Assembly (NCBI GenBank): GCA_009786715.1
Contig: WQRN01000019.1
Coordinates: 1 to 22,952 of the forward strand
DNA length: 22,952 nt
Direction of reading: 5' to 3'
DNA from: Treponema sp.
GTDB lineage: Bacteria > Spirochaetota > Spirochaetia > Treponematales > Breznakiellaceae
Both the position numbers and the translations under genes were made by a program. Below are positions 7,329 to 16,348 of this stretch, piece after piece. The notes beneath the pieces were generated by a model, which was given only the letters and a program-made list of their open reading frames with translations, searched no databases and was not told the DNA's origin. Position 1 is the first letter of the stretch, and each line of letters opens with the position of its first letter.

Positions 7329-8195
7329 TTACACCGCTATATCAAATTTAATCGCAGGATGAGGATCGTAACCGTCAACGACAGTATCTTCGTAATGCCA
7401 ATCAAATATCGATGAAAATTTTTCAGTTTTTATTTGCGGCAAAACTTTAGTCTCGCGCAACAGCTGGAGGCTAAGTCCGTTTATATGATTTATATAAATA
7501 TGAGTGTCTCCCAAAAAACCGATTAATTTGCCTTCACCCAAACCGGTTTCCTTCGCGAGCAAATGCAAAAGACACGCGTAGCTTGCGATGTTAAAAGGAA
7601 GACCTAAGGCGACATCGACAGAACGCTGGTTCCAAAGCAGATTAAGTTTGCCGTTTATTACCGTTACCTGAAAACTGTAATGACACGGCGGAAGCGCCAT
7701 ACGATGCAGATCGCAGGGGTTCCACGCGCTTACAATCATGCGGCGATCATCGGGATTTGTTTTAAGAGTTTCAACAAGTTTTTTTAATTGATCAACGCCA
7801 TGTCCCGCAGGCGCTGAATTATACGTTTTATATTCCGCGCCGAAATTGCGCCACTGCCAGCCGTAAACAGGTCCAAGTTCTCGTTCGTTCATCATCTTTG
7901 ATTTTGTTAATTCATCATTACCGTAGGGAACAACATCCGGGCTGCACCATTCATCCCATATTGAATTCATCCGATCTTTCAGCCATTGCTTGTCGGTATA
8001 ACCACGGATAAAAAATTCCAGTTCCGATCTTACCATTTTAAACGGTACTTTCTTCGTCGTTAAAAGCGGAAAACCATCCGCCATATCATGCTCAAACATG
8101 GTTCCAGCGACGGCAAGCGCGTCCGTGCCTGTGCGGTTGGTCTTGCGAAAACCTTTATCAAGTACTTTTTGAACTATATCAAGATACGCCTTCAT
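7329..8195 (-). CDS. thyA: thymidylate synthase ThyA
   Basis: 288 aa, a normal length for ThyA. It methylates dUMP to dTMP using methylene-tetrahydrofolate. The catalytic cysteine is in ALPPCHYSFQ (C171), the phosphate-binding arginines in DDRRMIVSAWNP (about 149-160), and the folate/dUMP site in the NQRSVDVALGLPFN and GDTHIYINH segments. All key residues appear intact. It heads the minus-strand run thyA-folA-nucleotidyltransferase-popT. No Shine-Dalgarno is visible before the ATG. The control region is only 44 bp and is shared with the divergent Nudix gene. Confidence 0.97.
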   Translation of the reverse strand: MKAYLDIVQKVLDKGFRKTNRTGTDALAVAGTMFEHDMADGFPLLTTKKVPFKMVRSELEFFIRGYTDKQWLKDRMNSIWDEWCSPDVVPYGNDELTKSKMMNERELGPVYGWQWRNFGAEYKTYNSAPAGHGVDQLKKLVETLKTNPDDRRMIVSAWNPCDLHRMALPPCHYSFQVTVINGKLNLLWNQRSVDVALGLPFNIASYACLLHLLAKETGLGEGKLIGFLGDTHIYINHINGLSLQLLRETKVLPQIKTEKFSSIFDWHYEDTVVDGYDPHPAIKFDIAV

Positions 8196-8204
8196 TTATA
8201 AATA

Positions 8205-8236
8205 GTAGTATATACCATTTATATAGCATATACTAC
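8205..8236. promoter_or_regulatory. symmetric divergent control region, thyA/Nudix
   Basis: GTAGTATAT (8205-8213) and ATATACTAC (8228-8236) are perfect 9-bp inverted arms separated by 14 bp. Each arm contains TATACT, a near-consensus -10, reading outward: 8229-8234 toward the Nudix gene (ATG 6 nt later) and 8208-8213 toward thyA (ATG 13 nt later). This would give one leaderless and one very short-leader mRNA. No good -35 is visible for either, so activation or an extended element may be needed. Confidence 0.45.
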
Positions 8237-8239
8237 CTT

Positions 8240-8812
8240 ATGAACAAATCTACCTTAACATGGACAGAGGAAAGCCGTAAAAAAGTTTTTGATTGCAGAA
8301 TTTTTTCCGTTACTGAGTCATTATGCAAATCGCCGGATCCAAAACACAATAACGGCGAGGCGCAGGTTTTTTCTATAATCGAAACAAAGGATTGGGCTAT
8401 TGTGATCCCTGTTATCGAAACGGAAGAAGGGAAAAAGTTTGTGATGGTATGGCAATGGCGGCACGGGTCGCAATGTTTAAGCCTCGAATTTCCCGGCGGC
8501 GTTTTTAACCCGGGAGAAAACGCGGAGCAAGCCGCGGCAAGAGAACTGCATGAAGAGACAGGATATACGCCGGGAAAAATAAAAAAAATCGGAGAGTTCA
8601 GTCCCAACCCCGCCATAATGTCAAACAGGGTTCACTTCTTTCTCGCTGAAGATTTAAAGAACAGCGGAAAACAAAAACTGGACGAAGATGAATTTGTTGA
8701 AGTTGAGTTAATAAAAGTTGATGAAGTTATAAAAGGGATGGGACGCGAGCCTTACGTTCACGCGCTAATGGGCGCTGCCCTGGCGCTATACGACCAAAGC
8801 AGCTGCCAATAA
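8240..8812 (+). CDS. Nudix hydrolase, ADP-ribose pyrophosphatase-like
   Basis: 190 aa. A complete Nudix box GX5EX7REUXEEXGU spans residues 87-109 (GVFNPGE...RELHEETGY). The N-terminal strand-rich part and the WQWRHG segment before the box resemble ADP-ribose/NDP-sugar pyrophosphatases. The substrate is inferred only from this resemblance. It lacks a Shine-Dalgarno and ends 8 bp before the convergent LysM gene. Confidence 0.88.
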   Translation: MNKSTLTWTEESRKKVFDCRIFSVTESLCKSPDPKHNNGEAQVFSIIETKDWAIVIPVIETEEGKKFVMVWQWRHGSQCLSLEFPGGVFNPGENAEQAAARELHEETGYTPGKIKKIGEFSPNPAIMSNRVHFFLAEDLKNSGKQKLDEDEFVEVELIKVDEVIKGMGREPYVHALMGAALALYDQSSCQ

Positions 8813-8820
8813 GCGTGGTT

Positions 8821-9600
8821 TTACGGGCGCCACATTCCCTGTCTGCTTTCGCCTTGAATGCTAGGAATTTCAAGCACCATACCGGGTTCTATCAGATCCG
8901 GATTTGCAGGTTCGGGCATTTTATCTTTGTTTGCGTCGTAAAGAACTTTCCATTTCCAGGGATCGTTGTATACCCAAGGGTAACCCGCGATAGTCCATAA
9001 ACAGTCTCTTTCTACACGCCATGTTCTTACGGTGTACTGCCTTGCCAATCCGCGTGACGATGAAGCCGCAACGGTTGTAGTGGTTGTTATAGGTCTGCCG
9101 GACTCAAAGGCGGCAAAAATTTCTATTGCCCTAATCGCGGCGGTAATAGCGTCGTTCCACTCTTCATTGGACTGAGAAGCTACGGCGATTTCATATTGAT
9201 TGACGCCTTCGTTGTAATTGTTTGGAAACCTTGCGGCTATATTATTTTTATCCGCCCATGCAATAAGACGTTTTGCTTCGGTAATTAACTGGTCGGCTAC
9301 AAATTCATCAGAAAGTTCGGCATAGCGAATCGCGTCCTGAGCGAAACCTGCGGAAGCATCGTAATCGCCAATCTCGTACATTTCCATCGCCAGCCTGTTG
9401 TACTTTAAACTCTCAAGATAAAACTTATTATTGGCGATACCATCAGGGATCGCGGCTTCATCTTCACCGACTGCCACGGCAAAATACGCGGCAGGTTTAA
9501 ATACAGGAATTTTTATATCAATCTCCGGAACATCGTGCGCAAACGCAGAAACGGTAAAGAAAATAGATATAAACAATACAATGGTAATTTTTCGGCTCAT
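8821..9600 (-). CDS. secreted LysM-domain protein
   Basis: 259 aa with a Sec signal peptide (residues 1-21, MSRKITIVLF...SAFA). The middle (about 55-165) is helical with TPR-like segments such as YEIGDYDASAGFAQDAIRYA. A Thr-rich linker (171-177) leads to a C-terminal LysM-like domain (about 189-246) beginning YTVRTWRVERDCLWTIAGY, expected to bind peptidoglycan. Its Shine-Dalgarno GGAGG lies inside the last codons of the upstream lipoprotein, and the two genes overlap by ATGA, so the proteins are translationally coupled. They probably work together in the periplasm or cell wall; the exact role is unknown. Confidence 0.85.
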   Translation of the reverse strand: MSRKITIVLFISIFFTVSAFAHDVPEIDIKIPVFKPAAYFAVAVGEDEAAIPDGIANNKFYLESLKYNRLAMEMYEIGDYDASAGFAQDAIRYAELSDEFVADQLITEAKRLIAWADKNNIAARFPNNYNEGVNQYEIAVASQSNEEWNDAITAAIRAIEIFAAFESGRPITTTTTVAASSSRGLARQYTVRTWRVERDCLWTIAGYPWVYNDPWKWKVLYDANKDKMPEPANPDLIEPGMVLEIPSIQGESRQGMWRP

Positions 9601-10628
9601 TTTGAACCTCCTTCAATTATTCTTTCAGCCTCATTGGCTGATTCGCTGCTTTCTTCAATCTTCTCTTCGGCGATTCTAATCGCTTCTTCGGCTCTCAGGC
9701 GTTTCTCTTCGGTTTCCTGTCTGGAAATTGCGAAAACCGCCTCAGAATCCACAAACTTGATAGCTGCCTCAGAATATTTTTCCGCCGCGAATAGTTCTTC
9801 CGCTTCAAAATAAAGGGTATCACCCGAGCGGAATGTATCGCGGGCCGCGATATTGGCTCTTTCGGCTATCGCCAATTCTCTTTCTTCGGTAGCTGCCGTT
9901 TTCCTGTCGGCGGCATAAGCTGTCCATCCGTTTGAAAGAACCAAATTATAACGAAGCTGAGCTTCTTCCATTTTGGCAATTGCAGTCACTCTGTCACCGG
10001 CGTCAAAAGCGTCTATCGCTTCCTGAGCGACATCATCCGCCTTCAAGAAATTATCAGCGTCATATTGTGTAAAACCGCGATCGATAACTTCCTGCCTTGT
10101 TAAATAAACTCTGGCGCCGTCAAGCAATGTTTCGTATTCATTTAAAGCGGATGCCGCTGATTCCTTGGCCTTGTAATAATCACCTGCTTCATATTGCTCA
10201 TGAGCGGCAAGCGCCATATTGTCGGCGTTTTCCAAATACTGAGGGAAATATTCTGTAAATCCGGTGGCAATTAACTGCTCCCTTACAGCCAGTATTTCGT
10301 CTTCTCTTGCCTGAGCGTAAAGCGGAACTGCCTTTTTCATAAGTTCGTTATATTCTTTTGCGGCGGCTTCATACTCGGCAGCGGTTTGAGCTGAGTTAAA
10401 TTGAGCTTCGACAGCTTCCCATTCGCTTGGGAAATAAGAATTGCTTTCAAAATCCATTGCCTGCTGCCTTGCTTTTTCGGCATTAGCTTTTGCCGTATTA
10501 AGGGTTGTAGAACTCGCCGGAGCGGTATTTTCAGGCTCTGCCGGAGTCTCAGCCGTTGATTTACATGAAGCAACCGTCAACACCAGAATTGACAGCATTA
10601 TTAACAGAGAAATAATACTTTTTCTCAT
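9597..10628 (-). CDS. lipoprotein with tandem helical repeats
   Basis: 343 aa. A lipoprotein signal peptide ends VASC, with the lipidated cysteine at C22, followed by a Pro/Ala/Thr-rich linker. The body has repeated units of about 60-65 residues containing a GFTxY start and an A-x-YEAGDYYKAKESA-type helix pair: TPR-like at residues about 125-185 and 186-250, with weaker copies before and after. The C-terminus (about 305-340) is a charged Glu/Lys/Arg coiled coil. AGGAGG precedes the ATG. It is the first gene of a two-gene unit with the LysM protein and would be anchored to a membrane facing the periplasm. No specific function is recognised. Confidence 0.85.
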   Translation of the reverse strand: MRKSIISLLIMLSILVLTVASCKSTAETPAEPENTAPASSTTLNTAKANAEKARQQAMDFESNSYFPSEWEAVEAQFNSAQTAAEYEAAAKEYNELMKKAVPLYAQAREDEILAVREQLIATGFTEYFPQYLENADNMALAAHEQYEAGDYYKAKESAASALNEYETLLDGARVYLTRQEVIDRGFTQYDADNFLKADDVAQEAIDAFDAGDRVTAIAKMEEAQLRYNLVLSNGWTAYAADRKTAATEERELAIAERANIAARDTFRSGDTLYFEAEELFAAEKYSEAAIKFVDSEAVFAISRQETEEKRLRAEEAIRIAEEKIEESSESANEAERIIEGGSK

Positions 10629-10693
10629 TAGTCCCTCCTTTCGGGAACCTCCAACGCAGTTTCCCGCGGTTCGGAATATAGTTTAATGATAAG

Positions 10694-10723
10694 AGTATAC
10701 ACCGGATTATGCCATTCTTTCAA
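10694..10723 (-). promoter_or_regulatory. sigma70 promoter for the lipoprotein-LysM operon
   Basis: On the minus strand: TTGAAA (10718-10723), an 18-bp spacer and TATACT (10694-10699). The leader of about 60 nt can form CGGGAA/TTCCCG with a GGAGG in the loop upstream of the true ribosome site. Confidence 0.65.
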
Positions 10724-10787
10724 GCAGATATTATCTTAATTATATGGTACCCTATACATGAAAATCAATGAAAAAAGGGGTTTTATT

Positions 10788-11021
10788 ATGGATAATTTTA
10801 GCTATGAGATTGTAAAGCATTTCGGGGTTATTTCACAGGAAAAGACAGGCTGGCAAAAGGAATTAAATCTGGTCTCATGGAGCGGCAGAACTCCAAAACT
10901 CGATATCAGGGATTGGGCTCCAAACCATGAAAAAATGGGGAAAGGCGTCACATTGACAGAAATCGAGGCATCTTCTTTGGCCGAATTACTGGTATCGGCT
11001 CTGGCTAAACCTGAAAATTGA
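10788..11021 (+). CDS. ydbC: PC4/YdbC-like ssDNA-binding protein
   Basis: 77 aa beginning MDNFSYEIVKHFGVIS, matching the YdbC group of the PC4/p15 coactivator family. Conserved features are the GWQKELNLVSWSGRTPKLDIRDW core, PNHEKMGKG and the final helix. These small proteins form dimers that bind single-stranded DNA (and some RNA) without base preference. I chose the ATG at 10788 because AAGGGG lies 7 nt upstream; an ATG 30 nt earlier has no ribosome site. It sits upstream of groEL but has a separate transcription signal between them. Confidence 0.88.
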   Translation: MDNFSYEIVKHFGVISQEKTGWQKELNLVSWSGRTPKLDIRDWAPNHEKMGKGVTLTEIEASSLAELLVSALAKPEN

Positions 11022-11031
11022 TTTACCCCTA

Positions 11032-11060
11032 TTGAAAATATTACTATAATTTGCTATAAG
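11032..11060 (+). promoter_or_regulatory. sigma70 promoter for groEL
   Basis: TTGAAA (11032-11037), 17-bp spacer, TATAAG (11055-11060). The start would be near 11067. No CIRCE element (TTAGCACTC-N9-GAGTGCTAA) is present around it. Confidence 0.7.
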
Positions 11061-11063
11061 TAA

Positions 11064-12809
<1,746 letters not shown>

Positions 12810-12811
12810 TG

Positions 12812-12849
12812 GGAGTTTGTCTAACCGCTAATGCGGTCAGTCAAACTCC
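12812..12849 (+). other. second groEL 3' hairpin (GGAGTTTG...CAAACTCC)
   Basis: Outer arms GGAGTTTG/CAAACTCC (8 bp) enclose an inner ACCGC-TAAT-GCGGT hairpin. The same GAGTTTG/CAAACTC outer stem is found 3' of the flagellin gene at 22808-22831. Confidence 0.6.
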
Positions 12850-12880
12850 ATGGAATTGTTTACAATGAACTTATAAGAAA

Positions 12881-12906
12881 GGGCTGCCTGAGGGTGGCCT
12901 TTTTTT
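12881..12906 (+). terminator. rho-independent terminator of groEL
   Basis: GGgCTGCC-TGAG-GGTGGCC (one bulged G, two G-U pairs) followed by seven T residues (12900-12906). Confidence 0.75.
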
Positions 12907-12910
12907 ATGC

Positions 12911-12993
12911 TTTTTTGTATTTTATTAATTGGTGACTGACACTTTCTTTTGATAATTTAATTTTTTTGTATTAATTTAATAGGTGACTGACAC
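12911..12993 (+). repeat. two direct repeats ending GGTGACTGACAC
   Basis: Copy 1 (12911-12942) and copy 2 (12962-12993) are 32 nt each and match at 28 of 32 positions, 51 bp apart. The last 12 bases are identical. In copy 2 the core continues as GGTG-ACTGA-CACC, a short hairpin. Similar cores occur near REP-type elements as I recall, which was not checked. The remainder of 12783-13019 is A+T-rich and holds no gene. Confidence 0.65.
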
Positions 12994-13011
12994 CAGAAAA
13001 TATGCTAAAAT
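12983..13011 (+). promoter_or_regulatory. candidate promoter for the adenylate cyclase gene
   Basis: GTGACT (12983-12988), 17-bp spacer, TAAAAT (13006-13011); the ATG lies 8 nt after the -10. The -35 is inside the second GGTGACTGACAC repeat. No Shine-Dalgarno precedes the ATG, so the mRNA would be leaderless. Confidence 0.45.
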
Positions 13012-13019
13012 AAGCATGT

Positions 13020-15779
13020 ATGAAAAAATCAACATTATGGACAATTTTTGCCGCCTGCATGGCGGGTTTTATCGGTTTTGGGCTTTTCTGTTTTTTTAAT
13101 ATTGATATCTTAAAAAACAAACCTTTTCAGCGAACCACAACCTTGTCATCGCCGGCTGCGGCAAAATATGAAAGAGACGGCAACATTTATGTTATCGACA
13201 ATGGATCTTTTCGGCTTGTCTGTATGGGGAAAAACGGCAATATAATTTATACAATTGAAATAGACAAATTGGACGAATACATCAGGCTTATAGATTTCGC
13301 GATTGATGACTACGGAAACCTGTATGTATACGCGATTGAAGCGGAATATGACGCGCTTTTAACAAAACGGGAAATAATCAGGAAATATGATTATCATGGG
13401 AATTATGTCAAAGATATTCTGAGTATAAGTTATGATGATCCTTACACAAATCCAAGATTATTTTATCAATTTGGTTCATTCCGATATGAAAACGGCATAT
13501 TGACTTTTTCTCAGACAGAAAAGGACAAGGTAACATTGTATTATTACGATACATTCCGGGATCAAATGGTTAAGAAGTCAATAAACGAATACATACCCGG
13601 AAAACCAATCGAGAATTTTATGGTCGCGCAGCTTGTCCTTAAAGATATGCGCAACTACGCGTACGTTCTGCGCGACGGCGACATATATCAGGTTAAAGAA
13701 GGCGGCGATCCTAAACTTCGCGCTTCATATAACTGGAGCCTCAAGGAAGGCGGCGTTATTCCGTGGTTTATTTTTTACGATGACAGCGATAATCTGATTT
13801 TCTTTGACATGGCTTCCAATGAATTATTTCGCATAACAGATACAGCCGTAGATCGCGTAATTTCGCAAAGGCATTTTGACTCTTTAAAAGCGCGAGGGGA
13901 GCAAACTTCGCTTAAAGGTTTTGGGTTTTATAGAAACACCTTTGCCGGTGTTTACGGCGAAATAGTATGGCTATACAACGGAGTTGATTTTATTACATAC
14001 GACGGCGGGCTTTTGCTTCCGTTAAAAGAAAGGCTTCATATTATTATTGTGCATATAGCAGTTGTTTTAGGGGTTTTATGTTTCATCGCGGGATTTTCCA
14101 TCCTGTTTATCGGAATACTCAAAGGTTATATTTCATTGTTTATCAAATTAACAGTTGTTATTATTCCTTTGCTTGTAATCGCGTTTGTAATTGTTTTCTC
14201 TCTTACATTTAACATAATGACAGAACAGCTCAATGACGCATTGTATAAAGAAATGACAGGTCTTGCCGTTCTTTCCGCGACTTTGATAGACGGAGACGAT
14301 CTTGATAAAATAAACTCAATAAAAGATGTTCATAGCGATGAATACAAAAAACTTTCAAGATTAATAAAAGAGATAGTCGGATATAACGCAGATCCGTGGA
14401 ACAAAGCTTATTACGCGGCGTTATACAAAGGCGATAATTTTGAATATATCGTGGTAATATCCGAAGAGGAATGGAATCTCTTCCGTACGGACGAACCGTT
14501 AACAGGAGATGATTACGAAATGCTTATAAAAGGGCATCCTATCGTAGACACCACCGAATTATTTAACGGCAAGTGGACTTTCTCGAATGTGCCTGTGTAT
14601 AACAGCAAAGGAGAAATTTCAGGCAAGTTCGAGATTGGTCTGGACATGACAAGTCATGAAATAAACAGCGCAAAATTAAAAAGATATATTGCGGTTATTG
14701 TCGCCGCGGTTTGCGTGATAATTCTCGCGGCTCTTTGCATTTTAATCTCGGTTATTGTAAAACGTCTCTCCGTGGTCGGAAGAGTTTTGCATAACATCGC
14801 AAGCGGAGATCGTTCGGCGCGCGTAATCTATCTTGCCCGTGATGAACTCGGCAAGGTGAGCCACGGCCTTAACAATATGGCGGAGGAACTTCAATTTCAA
14901 TTTGATCGCATAACAAAACTTAATGAATCTACAATCAGATTTGTGCCTGTGCAGTTTATGGAACAGTTAGGCGTTTCTGACATAACAAAAATGAATTTAG
15001 GCGATAACATTCAGCGGGATATCAATATACTATTCTTTGATATACGCTATTTTTCCATTAATTCCGAAATGATGACAGCGAGGGAAAATTTTCTGTTTAT
15101 TAATAAAATATTAGGCATCGCGGGACCCATTATACGCAAACATAACGGCTTTGTAGACAAGTATATAGGAGACGCCGCGATGGCGCTGTTTGTAAACGGT
15201 TTAGACGCGGTGCGCGCCGGCATCGAGCTGTTTAACCAGCTGGTAGTGGATAAAACCACCAGAGTAGAAATAGGCGTAGACGGAATCAATATCGGGGTAG
15301 GCGTTCATTCTGGCTCGGTTATGATGGGAATTGTGGGCGAAAATGAAAGATTAAGCAGCACTGTCATTTCGGCTAACGTCAATCTCGCTTCTCGCGTGGA
15401 AGGGCTTACAAAACATACAGGTTCAGGGCTTCTTATCACCCGCGATACTTTAAATCAGCTTGCGGGTCATGAATCTGAATTTGAATACCGTTTTATCGGC
15501 ATGGTACAGGCGGCAGGCGTTAATGTTGTAGTCGGATTATTTGATATACTAGACGCTCTCACTCCGGATGAAAAGAAAAAAAAGCTGGCTACGAAAGAAG
15601 TTTTTGAATCAGGTGTGCGAAAATACCACATGAAAGATTATGCCGCCGCTATTGAGCGTTTCCATAAAGTTATAGACGCGGATCCACAGGATATATGCGC
15701 TGTTCATCATCTTAAAGAAGCAAAAGAGCATCTGGAAAACCCGTCATTGCCGAGCGTATTTATATTTGATAAAAAATAA
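13020..15779 (+). CDS. membrane sensor class III adenylate cyclase with TPR tail
   Basis: 919 aa. Order of parts: TM helix (7-27); a periplasmic beta-propeller-like region (about 45-335, repeated GNIYVID/GNLYVYA strands); two TM helices (about 340-368 and 373-398); a second extracytoplasmic domain (about 400-550); TM helix (556-580); HAMP (about 581-635); cyclase domain (about 665-840); and a TPR-like tail (about 860-905). Catalytic residues of an adenylate cyclase are all present. These are metal-binding D674 and D718, base-selecting K714 and T781, and N788 and R792 for the transition state. It therefore should make cAMP in the cytoplasm in response to a periplasmic cue. The usual GDA before VNLASR is SAN here, outside the catalytic set. 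The ligand is unknown. Confidence 0.9.
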   Translation: MKKSTLWTIFAACMAGFIGFGLFCFFNIDILKNKPFQRTTTLSSPAAAKYERDGNIYVIDNGSFRLVCMGKNGNIIYTIEIDKLDEYIRLIDFAIDDYGNLYVYAIEAEYDALLTKREIIRKYDYHGNYVKDILSISYDDPYTNPRLFYQFGSFRYENGILTFSQTEKDKVTLYYYDTFRDQMVKKSINEYIPGKPIENFMVAQLVLKDMRNYAYVLRDGDIYQVKEGGDPKLRASYNWSLKEGGVIPWFIFYDDSDNLIFFDMASNELFRITDTAVDRVISQRHFDSLKARGEQTSLKGFGFYRNTFAGVYGEIVWLYNGVDFITYDGGLLLPLKERLHIIIVHIAVVLGVLCFIAGFSILFIGILKGYISLFIKLTVVIIPLLVIAFVIVFSLTFNIMTEQLNDALYKEMTGLAVLSATLIDGDDLDKINSIKDVHSDEYKKLSRLIKEIVGYNADPWNKAYYAALYKGDNFEYIVVISEEEWNLFRTDEPLTGDDYEMLIKGHPIVDTTELFNGKWTFSNVPVYNSKGEISGKFEIGLDMTSHEINSAKLKRYIAVIVAAVCVIILAALCILISVIVKRLSVVGRVLHNIASGDRSARVIYLARDELGKVSHGLNNMAEELQFQFDRITKLNESTIRFVPVQFMEQLGVSDITKMNLGDNIQRDINILFFDIRYFSINSEMMTARENFLFINKILGIAGPIIRKHNGFVDKYIGDAAMALFVNGLDAVRAGIELFNQLVVDKTTRVEIGVDGINIGVGVHSGSVMMGIVGENERLSSTVISANVNLASRVEGLTKHTGSGLLITRDTLNQLAGHESEFEYRFIGMVQAAGVNVVVGLFDILDALTPDEKKKKLATKEVFESGVRKYHMKDYAAAIERFHKVIDADPQDICAVHHLKEAKEHLENPSLPSVFIFDKK

Positions 15780-15784
15780 AAATC

Positions 15785-16315
15785 TTATGCCGCAGGATGT
15801 TTGTTTGCGGCTTTTATTTTTATTAACGCGTTTTTAGCGTACAAGCGCTCGCTGTTTGAATAAATGTCGGTGCGGAAAATAACCATAAGCAGATTCCAAA
15901 TATTTCTGGATTTAATTTTTGAAAGAGCGACAGCGGTTACAACCCAGGGGAAAATGCGCTGTTCTTTGATTGTCCATATGCCTTTATGTTTCTTTTGATG
16001 AAGCCCCTGTAAAAATATAAAAAGAAGGTTAACGGATCTGTCGGTGTTTATCACCGCAAGAGCTTTGAGGGTTTTCTTAATTTCTTCAAAATCAGGTTCG
16101 TCGCTCAGAAAATTATTAATGTACGATTTTTCGAGGCTGTCGTAAACAGAATCATCGGTATATCCGGTTTGGCAGATTATATCGATGGCTGCCTTTCTCA
16201 TTTCGCTCAGACAACTGCTCATCTTATCGGTACTGTTCATATAATTTTCCCAGCCTGTCGCAAGCGCAAAAGCGGCGCTTTTTGCTTGAGCAGAACCAGA
16301 GTCTATTGCTATCAT
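15785..16315 (-). CDS. small helical, possibly HEAT-like, protein of unknown function
   Basis: 176 aa with no signal peptide or membrane helix. Helical pairs such as EEIKKTLKALAVINTDRSVNLLFIFLQ and RNIWNLLMVIFRTDIYSNSERLYAKNALIKI have a HEAT-repeat feel, but I cannot name a family. I chose the ATG at 16315 (MIAIDSGSAQ), with AGGA nearby. Upstream in-frame codons would read through the shared promoter region and into murJ. The last codons (AANKHPAA, stop) form the stem of a terminator shared with the convergent cyclase gene. Confidence 0.65.
   Translation of the reverse strand: MIAIDSGSAQAKSAAFALATGWENYMNSTDKMSSCLSEMRKAAIDIICQTGYTDDSVYDSLEKSYINNFLSDEPDFEEIKKTLKALAVINTDRSVNLLFIFLQGLHQKKHKGIWTIKEQRIFPWVVTAVALSKIKSRNIWNLLMVIFRTDIYSNSERLYAKNALIKIKAANKHPAA
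15789..15820. terminator. bidirectional terminator, partly coding
   Basis: GCCGCA (15789-15794) and TGCGGC (15806-15811) are followed on the plus strand by TTTTATTTT, and on the minus strand by ATAAGATTTTTATTTTTT. It ends the adenylate cyclase transcript and, read the other way, lies within the last codons and stop of the small helical protein. Confidence 0.75.
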
Positions 16316-16348
16316 CTTCCTATTCCTAGTATATTGTATAAAAGAGTT

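Noticed and set aside
15369..15395. SAN in place of GDA next to VNLASR in the cyclase, first read as loss of the substrate-selecting residue
   Set aside because: The base-selecting position is the Thr seven residues before the catalytic Asn (T781 before N788), and it is intact. All six key residues are present.
16169..16348. Longer MurJ beginning at 16169
   Set aside because: The extra 60 residues overlap the divergent gene antisense and do not resemble MurJ.
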